Assembly (NCBI RefSeq): GCF_001514065.1
Contig: NZ_KQ948423.1
Location: 310,001-374,000 of the forward strand
Length of the DNA stretch: 64,000 nt
Reading direction: 5' to 3'
DNA from: Streptomyces antibioticus
GTDB taxonomy: Bacteria > Actinomycetota > Actinomycetes > Streptomycetales > Streptomycetaceae
Under the pieces are notes generated by a model. That model saw only the letters and a program-made list of their open reading frames with translations, made no database searches and was not told where the DNA came from. The translations under genes were made by a program, and so were the position numbers. Shown here piece by piece: positions 10,101 through 17,998 of the stretch; within the stretch, counting starts at the first letter, position 1, and every line of letters starts with the position of its first letter.

Positions 10101-10351
10101 GGTGCGGCCCGCCGGGCGCTGATGAGGTCCGTCATCGCCGCCAGTACCACGACGTCGAGCGTCTCACCCGCCCACTGGACATGGCAGGACACCGGCTTGC
10201 CCGACGAAGGGTGGACCACCTCGACGAACCTGCTGCCCGCCACCACATGCCACGCCGTGAGCACCCGCCGGCGGTCCAGCAGCACCCCGCTGCCCTGCGT
10301 CTGCTCGCCCCGCACCACGACGACCCGGTCCAGGGCCCGCCCCCCGATCAC
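7163..10351 (-). CDS. Trypsin-like protease-NACHT-LRR (bacterial NLR-like) conflict protein
   Basis: The 1062-residue protein has three parts. Residues 1-200 are a trypsin-fold protease with a visible triad: His35 in LTAWHVV, Asp66 in TLDVVVL and Ser163 in GLSGAPVF. Residues about 295-480 are a NACHT NTPase with Walker A GEAGAGKT (305-312), Walker B LLLVDGLDEV (386-395) and sensor VRPN. After a helical region, residues about 830-1050 carry degenerate leucine-rich repeats (LASLTLWGNR, LRALNLQDCS, LRSLTVEGF). This is the sensor-switch-effector layout of STAND/NLR proteins, with proteolysis as the presumed output. The GTG start overlaps the stop of the Trypco2-like gene by 4 nt, so the two are coupled. 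The trigger and the protease substrate are unknown. Confidence 0.88.
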   Translation of the reverse strand: MIGGRALDRVVVVRGEQTQGSGVLLDRRRVLTAWHVVAGSRFVEVVHPSSGKPVSCHVQWAGETLDVVVLAAMTDLISARRAAPMGRLRHGRVATAAALPHCEIVGFPRIQRHGEHGDDLEYDQYRATVLPMAGRIKGALTCELDQPAAEEPRNGRSPLAGLSGAPVFAGPVLLGVVTQVPQGRQHLRIEGVPVSEVVERGALRLPGTWPEAITEVHPEDERFEDRYAKDLSSQYRKTEIFGIEELGRRESRWDLDTAYLSLRAEAPLSSSTHPSGLPRRRVESQERSQRVEALLADRPRALLRGEAGAGKTTLVWWLAAHAASGTLDAGLTDLNGLVPFVVPLREVHARGGRFPKPSELLSAGRTLTDGEPEGWVHRVLEARRGLLLVDGLDEVPISERQEARRWLAALLERYPGTRCLATVRPNAVDKNWLDGDGFAELTLLPMSDTDIHAFVRAWHNAARIEGGHSEDELLTSLEQDLAHQLERNTALRDLARAPLLAAVICALHRRRRGLLPTTRWQLYRAALAMLLGGRDAGRGVLHADPIRLDSDEQHALLQRLAIWLVRTGQQQMTHDEAVGQLAQAMRDMPHVEEQGTPERILRYLLDRSGLLQERSDDAFQFIHRTFQDFLAAKEFHESGYFLELLRHAHNELWQDVIVLAVGHLSRPDTFRLITALVDLGDATTDRKEKYQLHVLAARCAINVQSLNQSLTEAVKGRVDALMPPRDGREVEDLASLGDWVVAVLPDGDELRQGVALNTVRLLGRVRSPKSRRKLRQCALCPDPYVRSEVARAWPRQPLEEYTAEVLEGADLFDLIVHQDAELVRLPRLGSVARLTVRGSYLAEVLDAHVPVRHLASLTLWGNRVLQDLAFLRSRADLRALNLQDCSALQDLSVLRDLDLTMLRLTGGKATTILEPQPGVRDLEIGAEHLRRLDYLEAWPNLRSLTVEGFTHSPAWILSASARAPRLTRIGLAVDSITAMSSLDPLPHMERLMITGLEQYGDIGQLSRVFPKLRRLGLELVAAGSLDLRPLHDMTDLRIHLWNAGPRKAVVMGAEAFGDRLHW

Positions 10352-10686
10352 CGCTCGTCATCACCGCCCCCGAAACGGCCGACGCTCCCCCGGTTCTCGT
10401 TCCGCACCTTCCACGGCTGCCCGGTCCGGGCGTCGCGTGCCTTCAGGGTGACGGTCACCCGATGCATACGGGTCGTACCGCCGCCCCCGTCGACCCCGCC
10501 CTCGACGACCCATGCCTTCACCTTGACCCCGCCCTTGACCTCCTTGCGCAGCTCGACCCCGAACTCCAGCTCGATGTCGCCCACTTCGAAGGTCACGTCC
10601 TGGCCGGAGGAACGGCCTGCCGCGGTGATGAGTTCGTCTCGCACGGCCTGCACGGCGTCGGCCAGCTCGATCCGGTTGTCGCTCAT
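10348..10686 (-). CDS. Trypco2-like (trypsin-co-occurring domain) protein
   Basis: This 112-residue protein begins MSDNRIELADAVQAVRDEL, followed by a beta-rich part (VTFEVGDIELEFGVEL, then KVKAWVVEGGVD and HRVTVTLKA). This is the pattern of the small trypsin-co-occurring domain 2 proteins found beside trypsin-containing NTPase conflict systems. It is co-translated with the trypsin-NACHT gene and is the first gene of the pair, so it probably acts as a partner or inhibitor of the protease or NTPase. That role is inference from constant co-occurrence. The family call rests on remembered sequence pattern and context. Confidence 0.82.
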   Translation of the reverse strand: MSDNRIELADAVQAVRDELITAAGRSSGQDVTFEVGDIELEFGVELRKEVKGGVKVKAWVVEGGVDGGGGTTRMHRVTVTLKARDARTGQPWKVRNENRGSVGRFGGGDDER

Positions 10687-10848
10687 GCGGCCAAGCTAGC
10701 CGCTACTTGTCGCCTCCACGGACGGCATGCGGAAGCGCCACCCCTTGAGGGGCCACGTCCGGATCCCGTCTCGCAAGGAACTTGACGGCCCCTCACTTTG
10801 CTGAACTGACAGCCCATCAACAGCAAGCACCCCTACGGTGCCGTGTTC

Positions 10849-11616
10849 ATGACAGAAACTTCGGAAGCAACCCCCACCCCGGTCGGGCGCCGCACCGTTC
10901 TGCTCGCAACCGGCGCCACGGCAGCGGCAGTTGCCATGGGCACCGCAGTGCCCGAAGCCCCCACAGCCGACGCGGCGGACGCGACTCCCGTGGCCGCCGC
11001 GGCCGTCTGCACCCTCACGAAGGAGATGACCGAAGGCCCCTACTACCTGGACGGCGCGCTCGTCCGCTCGGACATCCGCGAGACGAAGACCGGCTTCGTG
11101 CTGAAGCTGGCGCTCACCGTCGTCAACGACGACACCTGCGCGCCGATCCCCAACGCCCTCGTGGAGATCTGGCACGCCGACGTGCTCGGCGAGTACTCCG
11201 GCTACGTCGGCAACAACGGCCACAACGAGGCCGACAACGGCACGTTCCTGCGGGGCGGTGTCCTCACCGACTCCAGCGGTGTCGCCAACCTCACCACGGT
11301 GTACCCGGGTTGGTACCGGGGCCGCTGCGTGCACATCCACGTCAAGGTCCACACGGACGTGACCCTCACCTCGGACGGCTCCTTCACCGGCGGCACCGAG
11401 GTCCACACCGGCCAGCTCTTCTTCAACGAGACGATCACGGCGAGGGTGGGCGCGCTGTCGCCGTACTCGGCGAACACGGTCACCCGCACCACCCTGGCCC
11501 AGGACTCGATCTACGACGACGGCGGCGCCACGTCCGGCCTCCTGACCCTGACGGCAGTGGGCAGCTCGCCGTCGTCGGGGTACACCGGCACGCTGACGCT
11601 GGGGGTGGAGGTCTGA
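10849..11616 (+). CDS. Tat-exported intradiol ring-cleavage dioxygenase-like protein
   Basis: About 255 residues. A twin-arginine leader (VGRRTVLLATGA followed by an Ala-rich core) predicts export as a folded, iron-loaded protein. The mature part resembles extracellular intradiol dioxygenases, which cleave catechols to muconates with Fe(III). Likely metal ligands are the Tyr of GPYYLDG, a Tyr in YPGWYRGR and the two His of VHIHVKV, the usual Tyr/Tyr/His/His set. ALVEIWHADVLGEYSGY is a family hallmark. An in-frame GTG at 10843 is an alternative start; neither has a clear ribosome binding site. Secreted members of this group are widespread in Streptomyces and may act on lignin-derived aromatics. 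Confidence 0.87.
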   Translation: MTETSEATPTPVGRRTVLLATGATAAAVAMGTAVPEAPTADAADATPVAAAAVCTLTKEMTEGPYYLDGALVRSDIRETKTGFVLKLALTVVNDDTCAPIPNALVEIWHADVLGEYSGYVGNNGHNEADNGTFLRGGVLTDSSGVANLTTVYPGWYRGRCVHIHVKVHTDVTLTSDGSFTGGTEVHTGQLFFNETITARVGALSPYSANTVTRTTLAQDSIYDDGGATSGLLTLTAVGSSPSSGYTGTLTLGVEV

Positions 11617-11635
11617 CCCGGCACACGAGCGACAC

Positions 11636-11673
11636 GGCGGCCGCTCCCTGCACAGACGCAGGGGGCGACCGCC
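11636..11673. terminator. Bidirectional terminator between dioxygenase and DUF4360 genes
   Basis: A 16-bp stem with two mismatches (arms 11636-11651 and 11658-11673, loop ACAGAC) lies between the convergent stop codons. Confidence 0.75.
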
Positions 11674-11697
11674 TCACGCTGACGGCCCCCGTCGGCG

Positions 11698-12354
11698 TCA
11701 GGACTCCGGGCACTCCTTCCACGCCAAGTGGTACACCGTGCTGATGTCCCCGTCCGTCGAGTCCATCGTCATGAAGCTGACCTTGTTCGCGGACGTCGAG
11801 CCCGCCGTCACCCTCAGCTCCGTGTTGATGTTGAAGTTGCGCTGGACCCCGCAGGGCGCCCAGACCAGTTGGGCCCAGTCGGTCGTGTCGGTGGCCTGCC
11901 AGTTGTCGTTGTAGGGGCCGTTGAAGGGATGGGAGCGGGAGGCCGTGTTGGGCGAGCCCTGGAAGTAGTACGAGGCTCTCTGGGTGCCCGTCGCGCCGGA
12001 CTGGAGGGCCGCGAAGCCCCGGTAGTCCGCGCTGGCGATGGCGTACGTGAAGCCCTGCGGGACGTGGACGATGAGGTTCAGCTGGCAGTTCTTGCGGAAC
12101 GCCGTCGGGTCCGAGCCGCCGCCCGCCTGGGCGAGGTAGTCGCTGTACGTCACCGTGAAGGCCGTGTTGTCCTCGGAGACGGCCACCGCCGTCGTCCCGG
12201 CGGGGCAGCCGCTGCCGTTCACGGTCGCGACCTTGATGACGATCTTGTCCGGCGGCGGGTCCTCGAACCCGCCGGAGGAGGTGGCGGCCTGGGCCGGTAG
12301 TGCCGTGGTGAGCAGAGCGGCCAACGCACCGCTCAGCAGGAGCCCACGAGTCAT
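11698..12354 (-). CDS. DUF4360-type secreted protein
   Basis: The 218-residue product has a Sec signal (MTRGLLLSG, then an Ala/Leu core ending LPAQA) and a mature region matching the DUF4360 pattern: DKIVIKVATVNGSGCPAGT at the front, AVSEDNTAFTVTYSDYLA, RKNCQLNL and FNINTEL. Cysteines at GSGC, KNC, APC and KEC probably pair outside the cell. The family has no established function. ATG 12354 is preferred to in-frame starts upstream because GGAGAG precedes it and the signal peptide begins there. Confidence 0.85.
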   Translation of the reverse strand: MTRGLLLSGALAALLTTALPAQAATSSGGFEDPPPDKIVIKVATVNGSGCPAGTTAVAVSEDNTAFTVTYSDYLAQAGGGSDPTAFRKNCQLNLIVHVPQGFTYAIASADYRGFAALQSGATGTQRASYYFQGSPNTASRSHPFNGPYNDNWQATDTTDWAQLVWAPCGVQRNFNINTELRVTAGSTSANKVSFMTMDSTDGDISTVYHLAWKECPES

Positions 12355-12443
12355 GGTCTCTCCGTAACAGTCGGGGGGTGGCTGGTGTGCCAACCGGGAC
12401 CGTAGGGACAGACCGAGGCCGCGGACAGGGTGAACTCCGGCCA

Positions 12444-12474
12444 TTCACAGGTGCGGTTTTCACAGCATCTTCAC
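12444..12474. repeat. TTCACAG direct repeats upstream of the DUF4360 gene
   Basis: TTCAC cores occur at 12444, 12459 and 12470. The last two belong to an 11-nt direct repeat (TTTTCACAGCA then TCTTCACAGCA), and GTTCACC on the opposite strand lies at about 12430-12436. Spacing and core resemble PhoP direct repeat units of Streptomyces, but the match to the full consensus is partial. Confidence 0.35.
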
Positions 12475-12513
12475 AGCACCCGAACTCTGCGGACATACAC
12501 GGCCGGCTCCGGC

Positions 12514-12984
12514 CTACGGGTTCTCCCAGGCCGCCGGCTCCGCCGCCAGCTGCCGCACCGGCGTCGGCAGCGCGTCCGCCGCGATGTCCGCGATCGTCAC
12601 GCCCTCCAGAATGCGGCGCACGTTCGCCCGCAGGGCGATCCACAGGGGCAGGAGGGGCTGGGCGGAGCCCGTGTAGGCGAGGCCCGTCGGCCGTTCGCCC
12701 CGTACCGACACGATCGGGCCGTCGACCGTCCGGATCACATCGGCCACCGTGATCTCCGCCGCGTCCCGGGCCAGGGTGTAGCCGCCGTTGCCACCGCGCC
12801 GGCTGTCGACGACCCCGCCGCGGCGCAGGTCACCGAGGATGCCTTCGAGGAACTTGTGCGGAATGTCCTGGGCGAGGGCGATGGTCTCCGCCTTCACGGG
12901 AGTCTTCACGGCCCCGTCGCCCTGTCGTACGGCGAGTTCGAGTACCGCTCGTACCGCGTAGTCCGCCCGTGCCGAGATCCTCAT
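12514..12984 (-). CDS. Rrf2-family transcriptional regulator, cysteine-free
   Basis: The 156-residue protein has the Rrf2 winged-helix start MRISARADYAVRAVLELA, then IPHKFLEGILGDLRRGGVVDSRRG and the wing GGNGGYTLARD. No cysteine is present in the usual iron-sulfur loop, so it is unlikely to sense Fe-S or redox state through a cluster and belongs with the cluster-free subgroup. The start at 12984 matches the conserved N-terminus; an ATG at 12993 is also in frame. It is divergent from the GH35 gene across a 93-bp gap, so it may control that gene or itself. Confidence 0.9.
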   Translation of the reverse strand: MRISARADYAVRAVLELAVRQGDGAVKTPVKAETIALAQDIPHKFLEGILGDLRRGGVVDSRRGGNGGYTLARDAAEITVADVIRTVDGPIVSVRGERPTGLAYTGSAQPLLPLWIALRANVRRILEGVTIADIAADALPTPVRQLAAEPAAWENP

Positions 12985-13077
12985 GAGGACCATTGTGAGG
13001 CGTGCCGCCCCGGGCATGGAGAATGGACCCTCACTCGCGTCCCGGGAAACGCAGGCACAACAGGAGGCGACGCTCGC

Positions 13078-15675
13078 GTGGAGCTCAGCAGACGAACTTT
13101 CAGCACCCTCGCCGGTACGGCCGCGCTCGGCTTCGCGCTGACCGGCAGCGGCGGTGTGCTGCCGTCGCGGACGGGGCCCCGCGTCGTGCCCACGGGGCCG
13201 CCACCGGCCCCGCCCGTGGCGGACGGCGCCGTGCACACGGTCGGCCACGACCGCTACTCCCTGCTCGTCGACGGCCGGCGGCTGGCGCTGTGGCCGGGCG
13301 AGATGCATCTGTTCCGGCTGCCGAGCCCCTCGCTGTGGCGGGACGTGCTGGAGAAACTGCGGGCCCACGGCTACAACGCGGTGACCGTCTCCGTCGCCTG
13401 GAACTACCACTCCCCCGCCCCGGGCTCGTACGACTTCACGGGCGTCCGCGACCTCGACCGCTTCCTGCGCACGGCCGCCGACACCGGGCTGTACGTCGTG
13501 CTGCGCCCCGGCCCCCACCTCGGCGCCGGCATCGACGCGGGCGGCTTCCCCGGCTGGCTGACGGCGACCGAGGGCCGCGCCCGGACCACCGACCCCACCT
13601 ATCTGGCGCACGCCGACGAGTGGCTGACGCGGGTGAACGCCATCGCCGCCCGGCACCTCTACACCAGGGGCAAGGGCACGGTCCTGCTGTACGAGCTGGA
13701 GACGGCGCCGGACACCGCCTACGTCACCCACCTCCGCAAGAAGGTGCGGGCCGACGGCATCGACGTACCCCTGTCCGTGCCGGAGTCCCCTCTCGCCGGT
13801 CTGCACGACGGTTCCATGGCGTACGGCGGGACGTCCTGGGGCTGGCTGCCCGCGCCGCAGGTCGCCACCACGTCCTACGACGGCGCCGCGCTCGCGCCGG
13901 TCCACCAGCTCGGCCAACTGCTGCGGACCGTACCGGACTTCGCCAAGCTGGACCGCAGGAAGAACGTCGCCTCTCCCGGCGGCCGGCTCGACGTGGAGCA
14001 CCTGGTCAACCGGGACACCGACTCCCAGACCTACGTCGTGCGCAACGACTCCGCCAAGGCGGTGTCCACCCCGCTGCCGCGCGCCGGGATCGAGGTGCCG
14101 GTCAACGTCCGGCCCGGCGACACCAAGGTGCTCAGCACCCAACTCAAGCTGGGCGGGCGGACGTTGAAGTACGCCACCGCCCAGCTCATGCTGTTCGTCT
14201 CCGCCGGGCGGCAGGACATCGCCGTGTTCTCGGGGCGGTACGGCGACATGGCCCAGGTCGTCGTGGAGTGCCCGGAGGAGCCGACGGCGACCCGGCTCGA
14301 CGCGGAGCCGGCGTGGATCTACGACCGTGGCCTGCTGCGGGTGACCTGCCCGCTCGGTGTCGGCGAGCTGGCCCGCGTGAAGGTCGAGAACGGCGGCTCC
14401 GACCGGCCGTTGCTGCTGCTGTTCGCCGACGACACGACCGCGCTGCGGCTGTGGCCGTACGAGACGCCGTCCGGGTCGGTGCTGGTGTACGGCCCCTCGC
14501 TGGTGCGGGACGTCCGGCTGAAGGACGACACGGTCCATCTCACCGGTGACACCACCAAGTTGACCGGCCTGGAGGTGTGGGGCCCGCGCGGTGTCGAGCA
14601 GGTGACGTGGAACGGGCGGCCGGTGCCCTCCCGGATCAGTGCCACGTTCAGTCTGCTCGCCCTCAAGCCCCTGCCCGGCCAGGGCCCGGTGCCGCTCCCG
14701 GCCCTCGGCGGCTGGCGGCGACAGGAGGAAAACCCGGAGTCCGCAGCGGACTTCGACGACTCGGCGTGGGTCGAGGCCGACAAGAAGACCTCCTTCAGCA
14801 CCACGCCCGTCCCCGACGGACAGCCCGTCCTCTTCGCCGACGACTACGGCTTCCACTACGGCGACGTCTGGTACCGGGGGCATGTCACGGACGCCGAGGG
14901 CCTCTCGTCCGTCTCCCTCGCCTACAGCACCGGCGCCCAGGGGCTGTTGATGGCCTGGCTGGACGGGAAGCCGCTCGGCACGCACCGGATGCCGGTGCCG
15001 GACGCCGGGTCCGCCCGGAAGGGCACCTGGACCGGCACGGCCACCTTCGACGTACCGGAGAAGCTGCGGAAGCGCGAGAAGCATGTGCTGTCCGTGCTCG
15101 TCCGCCGGATGGCACACGACGTGGACGACACGTCCCTCGACACCCACAAGGCGGCCCGCGGACTGACGTCGGCGCGTTTCAAGGGGGCGTCGGCGAAGGT
15201 GAGTTGGCGACTCCAGGGGTCCGGTGCCGCCGACCCCGTACGCGGGCCGCTCAACCACGGCGGGCTGTACGGCGAGCGGGAGGGCTGGCACCTGCCCGCC
15301 TTCGACGACCGGACGTGGGAGGCCGTGCAGCTGCCGCGCGCCGACCGCCGCCAGGGCGTGACCTGGTACCGGACCGGCTTCCGGCTCTCCGTCCCCACCG
15401 GCGTCGACGCCTCGATCGGCCTCACCCTCGACGACGATCCGAAGCGCGCCTACCGGGTGCAGGTCTTCCTCAACGGCTGGAACATGGGCCAGTACGTCAA
15501 CGACGCCGGCCCCCGCCACCCCTTCGTCCTGCCGAGCGGCATCCTGCGCACCCGGGGCGCCAACTCCCTCGCCCTGGCGGTCCTTTCGGACGGCACGACG
15601 GAGGCGGGCCCCAGGGACGTACGACTGACCCTGCTGGGCGCGTCGGCGGGCGGGGTGCCGGTGGAGAACGTCTGA
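13078..15675 (+). CDS. GH35 beta-galactosidase-like secreted protein, nucleophile segment apparently missing
   Basis: An 865-residue protein with a twin-arginine signal (LSRRTFSTLAG). Its first 270 residues follow glycoside hydrolase family 35: GEMHLFRLP, YNAVTVSVAWNYHSP, VLRPGPHLGAGIDAGGFP, and later MAYGGTSWGWL and TTSYDGAAL. The acid/base motif, normally [VI]ENE[YF]G, reads YELET (205-209), with the conserved Asn replaced by Leu. VPLSVPES (230-237) runs almost directly into GLHDGSMAYGG, whereas family members have about 100 residues there including the nucleophile Glu. The rest are beta-sandwich jelly-roll domains. It is therefore probably a non-catalytic sugar-binding relative, or catalytically compromised. 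The GTG start follows AGGAGG. Confidence 0.85.
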   Translation: MELSRRTFSTLAGTAALGFALTGSGGVLPSRTGPRVVPTGPPPAPPVADGAVHTVGHDRYSLLVDGRRLALWPGEMHLFRLPSPSLWRDVLEKLRAHGYNAVTVSVAWNYHSPAPGSYDFTGVRDLDRFLRTAADTGLYVVLRPGPHLGAGIDAGGFPGWLTATEGRARTTDPTYLAHADEWLTRVNAIAARHLYTRGKGTVLLYELETAPDTAYVTHLRKKVRADGIDVPLSVPESPLAGLHDGSMAYGGTSWGWLPAPQVATTSYDGAALAPVHQLGQLLRTVPDFAKLDRRKNVASPGGRLDVEHLVNRDTDSQTYVVRNDSAKAVSTPLPRAGIEVPVNVRPGDTKVLSTQLKLGGRTLKYATAQLMLFVSAGRQDIAVFSGRYGDMAQVVVECPEEPTATRLDAEPAWIYDRGLLRVTCPLGVGELARVKVENGGSDRPLLLLFADDTTALRLWPYETPSGSVLVYGPSLVRDVRLKDDTVHLTGDTTKLTGLEVWGPRGVEQVTWNGRPVPSRISATFSLLALKPLPGQGPVPLPALGGWRRQEENPESAADFDDSAWVEADKKTSFSTTPVPDGQPVLFADDYGFHYGDVWYRGHVTDAEGLSSVSLAYSTGAQGLLMAWLDGKPLGTHRMPVPDAGSARKGTWTGTATFDVPEKLRKREKHVLSVLVRRMAHDVDDTSLDTHKAARGLTSARFKGASAKVSWRLQGSGAADPVRGPLNHGGLYGEREGWHLPAFDDRTWEAVQLPRADRRQGVTWYRTGFRLSVPTGVDASIGLTLDDDPKRAYRVQVFLNGWNMGQYVNDAGPRHPFVLPSGILRTRGANSLALAVLSDGTTEAGPRDVRLTLLGASAGGVPVENV

Positions 15676-15703
15676 GCCGTGCCCCGCACCGGGTAACAGC
15701 CCT

Positions 15704-17215
15704 CTAGGCCAGGCGGATCACGTTCCACGACAGCGGTTCGAGTACGGCGGTCAGGGTGCCGTCCGTGAGGGTGGTGCCCTCGACCGCGTGCGGGGCGACC
15801 CGCTCCGGCTCGGCGAGGGTGTTGCGGGCGTCCGGATCGGCGTCGGCGAGGGCGCTGTGCTCGACCACGGACGTCAGGTTCAGGGCGCCCAGGGCGACTT
15901 CGAGAGGAAGCACCTCCGTCCGGCTGCGGTTGACGGCGAAGACGGTGACGGAACCGTCCTCCGCGCGCACGGCGGTGGCGTGCAGCAGGTCGGTCTCGCC
16001 GTACTTCTCGGTGGTGTACGTCGGGGAGTCGACCCGTACGTCGAGGACCTCGCCGCGGCCGTACCGCGCGGCCTGCGCGAACGGGAAGAACGTCGTCTGC
16101 CGCCAGGCCGGCCCGCCCGGCTCGGTCAGGATCGGCGCGATCACGTTGACGAGCTGCGCGAGACAGGCGACGGTGACGCGGTCGGCGTGCCGGAGCAGGG
16201 CGATGAGGAGCGAGCCGAAGACGACGGCGTCGGTGACGCTGTAGTTGTCCTCCAGCAGACGGGGGGCCTCCGCCCAGTCCCGCGTGTCGGAGTTCTCGAT
16301 CTCGTGCCACTGGGAGATGTACCAGACGTTCCACTCGTCGAAGGAGAGGTTGATCTTCTTCTTCGACTTGAGCTTCGCGCCCACGTGGTCGGCGGTCGCG
16401 ACCACGTTCTCGATGAAGGACTCCATGTCGACGGCGGAGGCCAGGAAGGAGTCGATGTCGCCGTTCTCGGGCTGGTAGTAGGCGTGCAGGGAGATGTAGT
16501 CGACGAGCTCGTACGTCTCGGCGAGGACGGTCGCCTCCCATTCGGCGAACGTCGGCATGGACTGGCTGGAGGAGCCGCAGGCGACCAGTTCGACCTTCGC
16601 GTCCATCTGGCGCATCGCGCGGGCCGTCTCGGCGGCGAGGCGGCCGTACTCCGTCGCGGTCTTGTGACCGGTCTGCCAGGGGCCGTCCATCTCGTTGCCC
16701 AGGCACCAGAGGCTGATGCCGAAGGGCTCCTTGTCGCCGTGCGCGGCGCGGAGGTCCGCGAGGGCCGTACCGGCGGGGTGGTTGGCGTACTCCTGGAGTT
16801 CGAGGGCCTCGGCGACGCCGCGCGTGCCGAGGTTGAGGGCCATCATCGGCTCGGCCTGCGGGCCGACCTTGCGGAGGAAGCCGATGTACTCCGACAGGCC
16901 GAAGCGGTTGGTCTCGGTGGAGCGCCAGGCGAGGTCGAGGCGGCGGGGGCGGTCCTCCACCGGGCCGACGCTGTCCTCCCACTTGTAGCCCGAGACGAAG
17001 TTGCCGCCGGGGTAGCGGATGGCGGTGACGCCGAGTTCACGGACGAGGTCGAGGACGTCCTGGCGGATGCCGTCCTCGTCGGCGGCGGGGTGGCCGGGTT
17101 CGAAGATGCCGGTGTAGACGCAGCGGCCGAGGTGTTCGACGAAGGAGCCGAAGATACGGGGGTTGACCTCGCCGACGGTGAAGGCGGGGTCCAGGGTGAA
17201 GCGGGCGGTGTGCAT
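15704..17215 (-). CDS. abfA: Alpha-N-arabinofuranosidase, GH51
   Basis: The 503-residue length and motifs match intracellular GH51 arabinofuranosidases, which release L-arabinose from arabinoxylan or arabinan oligosaccharides. RYPGGNFVSGYKWED, the acid/base GNE (Glu175 in WCLGNEMDGPWQ) and the nucleophile Glu294 in FDEWNVWY are intact. There is no signal peptide, so it acts on imported oligosaccharides. The ATG is preceded by AAAGG. It ends 28 bp from the convergent GH35 gene. A TTTCGAAA palindrome 27 bp upstream of the start may be a LacI-type operator. The arabinose produced would feed the same pentose metabolism as the monosaccharide transporter. Confidence 0.94.
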   Translation of the reverse strand: MHTARFTLDPAFTVGEVNPRIFGSFVEHLGRCVYTGIFEPGHPAADEDGIRQDVLDLVRELGVTAIRYPGGNFVSGYKWEDSVGPVEDRPRRLDLAWRSTETNRFGLSEYIGFLRKVGPQAEPMMALNLGTRGVAEALELQEYANHPAGTALADLRAAHGDKEPFGISLWCLGNEMDGPWQTGHKTATEYGRLAAETARAMRQMDAKVELVACGSSSQSMPTFAEWEATVLAETYELVDYISLHAYYQPENGDIDSFLASAVDMESFIENVVATADHVGAKLKSKKKINLSFDEWNVWYISQWHEIENSDTRDWAEAPRLLEDNYSVTDAVVFGSLLIALLRHADRVTVACLAQLVNVIAPILTEPGGPAWRQTTFFPFAQAARYGRGEVLDVRVDSPTYTTEKYGETDLLHATAVRAEDGSVTVFAVNRSRTEVLPLEVALGALNLTSVVEHSALADADPDARNTLAEPERVAPHAVEGTTLTDGTLTAVLEPLSWNVIRLA

Positions 17216-17241
17216 GGTCGCCTTTCAGGGCTCGTTCGGCA

Positions 17242-17249
17242 TTTCGAAA
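17242..17249. promoter_or_regulatory. TTTCGAAA palindrome upstream of the GH51 gene
   Basis: An 8-bp perfect palindrome with flanking ACTCGAACGAAACC lies 27-34 bp before the GH51 start codon. Xylan and arabinan genes of Streptomyces are commonly controlled by LacI-family repressors binding CGAAA-type palindromes. The site is short, so this is a suggestion only. Confidence 0.35.
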
Positions 17250-17401
17250 GGTGCTCGCAAACTCGAACGAAACCGTAGAAAGGAAGACCTCGCCAGTCAA
17301 TCGTTCTCCCTTACTTGAACCGTCATCGGAACCCATGACGTGAGCACTCCCCGCCGCGTACTCTCGGACGAACTGCCGTGCGGTGGTGAGAAGGGGGATC
17401 G

Positions 17402-17998
17402 ATGGACATCGCGGGCGCGCGCACCGGAGCGGGGCGGATCGCCGCGGCGCTGCGGCGGGCGAGAAGCGGTTCCGCGATGCGCGATCTGGCGGGCGAGCTC
17501 GGCGCCGCCGTACGGGCCAGACCGCGGCCCCCGGCCGGGGTGCGCGAGGTGTGCCGGGCGCTGTGCGAGGCGATGAGCGTCCGCCGGGGCGGGCGGCCCG
17601 TGGAGCTGCGGTTCGAGCGGTTCCCCGACGAGATCGAAGTGACCGGTCTGTGGGTGGAGTTCCAGGACTTCGACCTGGTGATCGTCGAGGAGCGGGCCGA
17701 GGCGGTGCAGCAGCTGGTCATCCTCGGCCATGAGCTGTGGCATCTGCACGCCGGCCACCGGCACGGCGTCGGCCCGGCCGCCGCCCGCGCGCTGGCGGGC
17801 GAGCCCGACTGGAAGGACGCCCTGACCGTCGCCGCCCGCGACGGCTCCCGGCAGACGGACGAGGCCGAGGCGGACGACTTCGGACACCGCCTCGCGGCCG
17901 TCTTCCGGCCCTATCTGTCCGGCCACGGCGGCCGGCAGCACCTCGCACCGCTGGAGCGCTCCATGGGCTATCGCGGACGCCGGGGCACGGACCGGTGA
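17402..17998 (+). CDS. HExxH (ImmA/IrrE-like) protein, annotated elsewhere as toxin component
   Basis: The 198-residue protein carries HELWH at residues 110-114 inside LVILGHELWHLHAGH, a zinc-peptidase signature. The preceding strand-rich segment (IEVTGLWVEFQDFDLVIVEE) matches the ImmA/IrrE-like proteins that in Streptomyces precede MAB_1171c-type membrane proteins. Such proteins cleave or inactivate XRE repressors in known systems, but no XRE gene is present next to it here. GGGGA precedes the ATG. Its stop overlaps the GTG of the next gene by 4 nt. The role is inferred from the motif and the conserved neighbour. Confidence 0.8.
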   Translation: MDIAGARTGAGRIAAALRRARSGSAMRDLAGELGAAVRARPRPPAGVREVCRALCEAMSVRRGGRPVELRFERFPDEIEVTGLWVEFQDFDLVIVEERAEAVQQLVILGHELWHLHAGHRHGVGPAAARALAGEPDWKDALTVAARDGSRQTDEAEADDFGHRLAAVFRPYLSGHGGRQHLAPLERSMGYRGRRGTDR

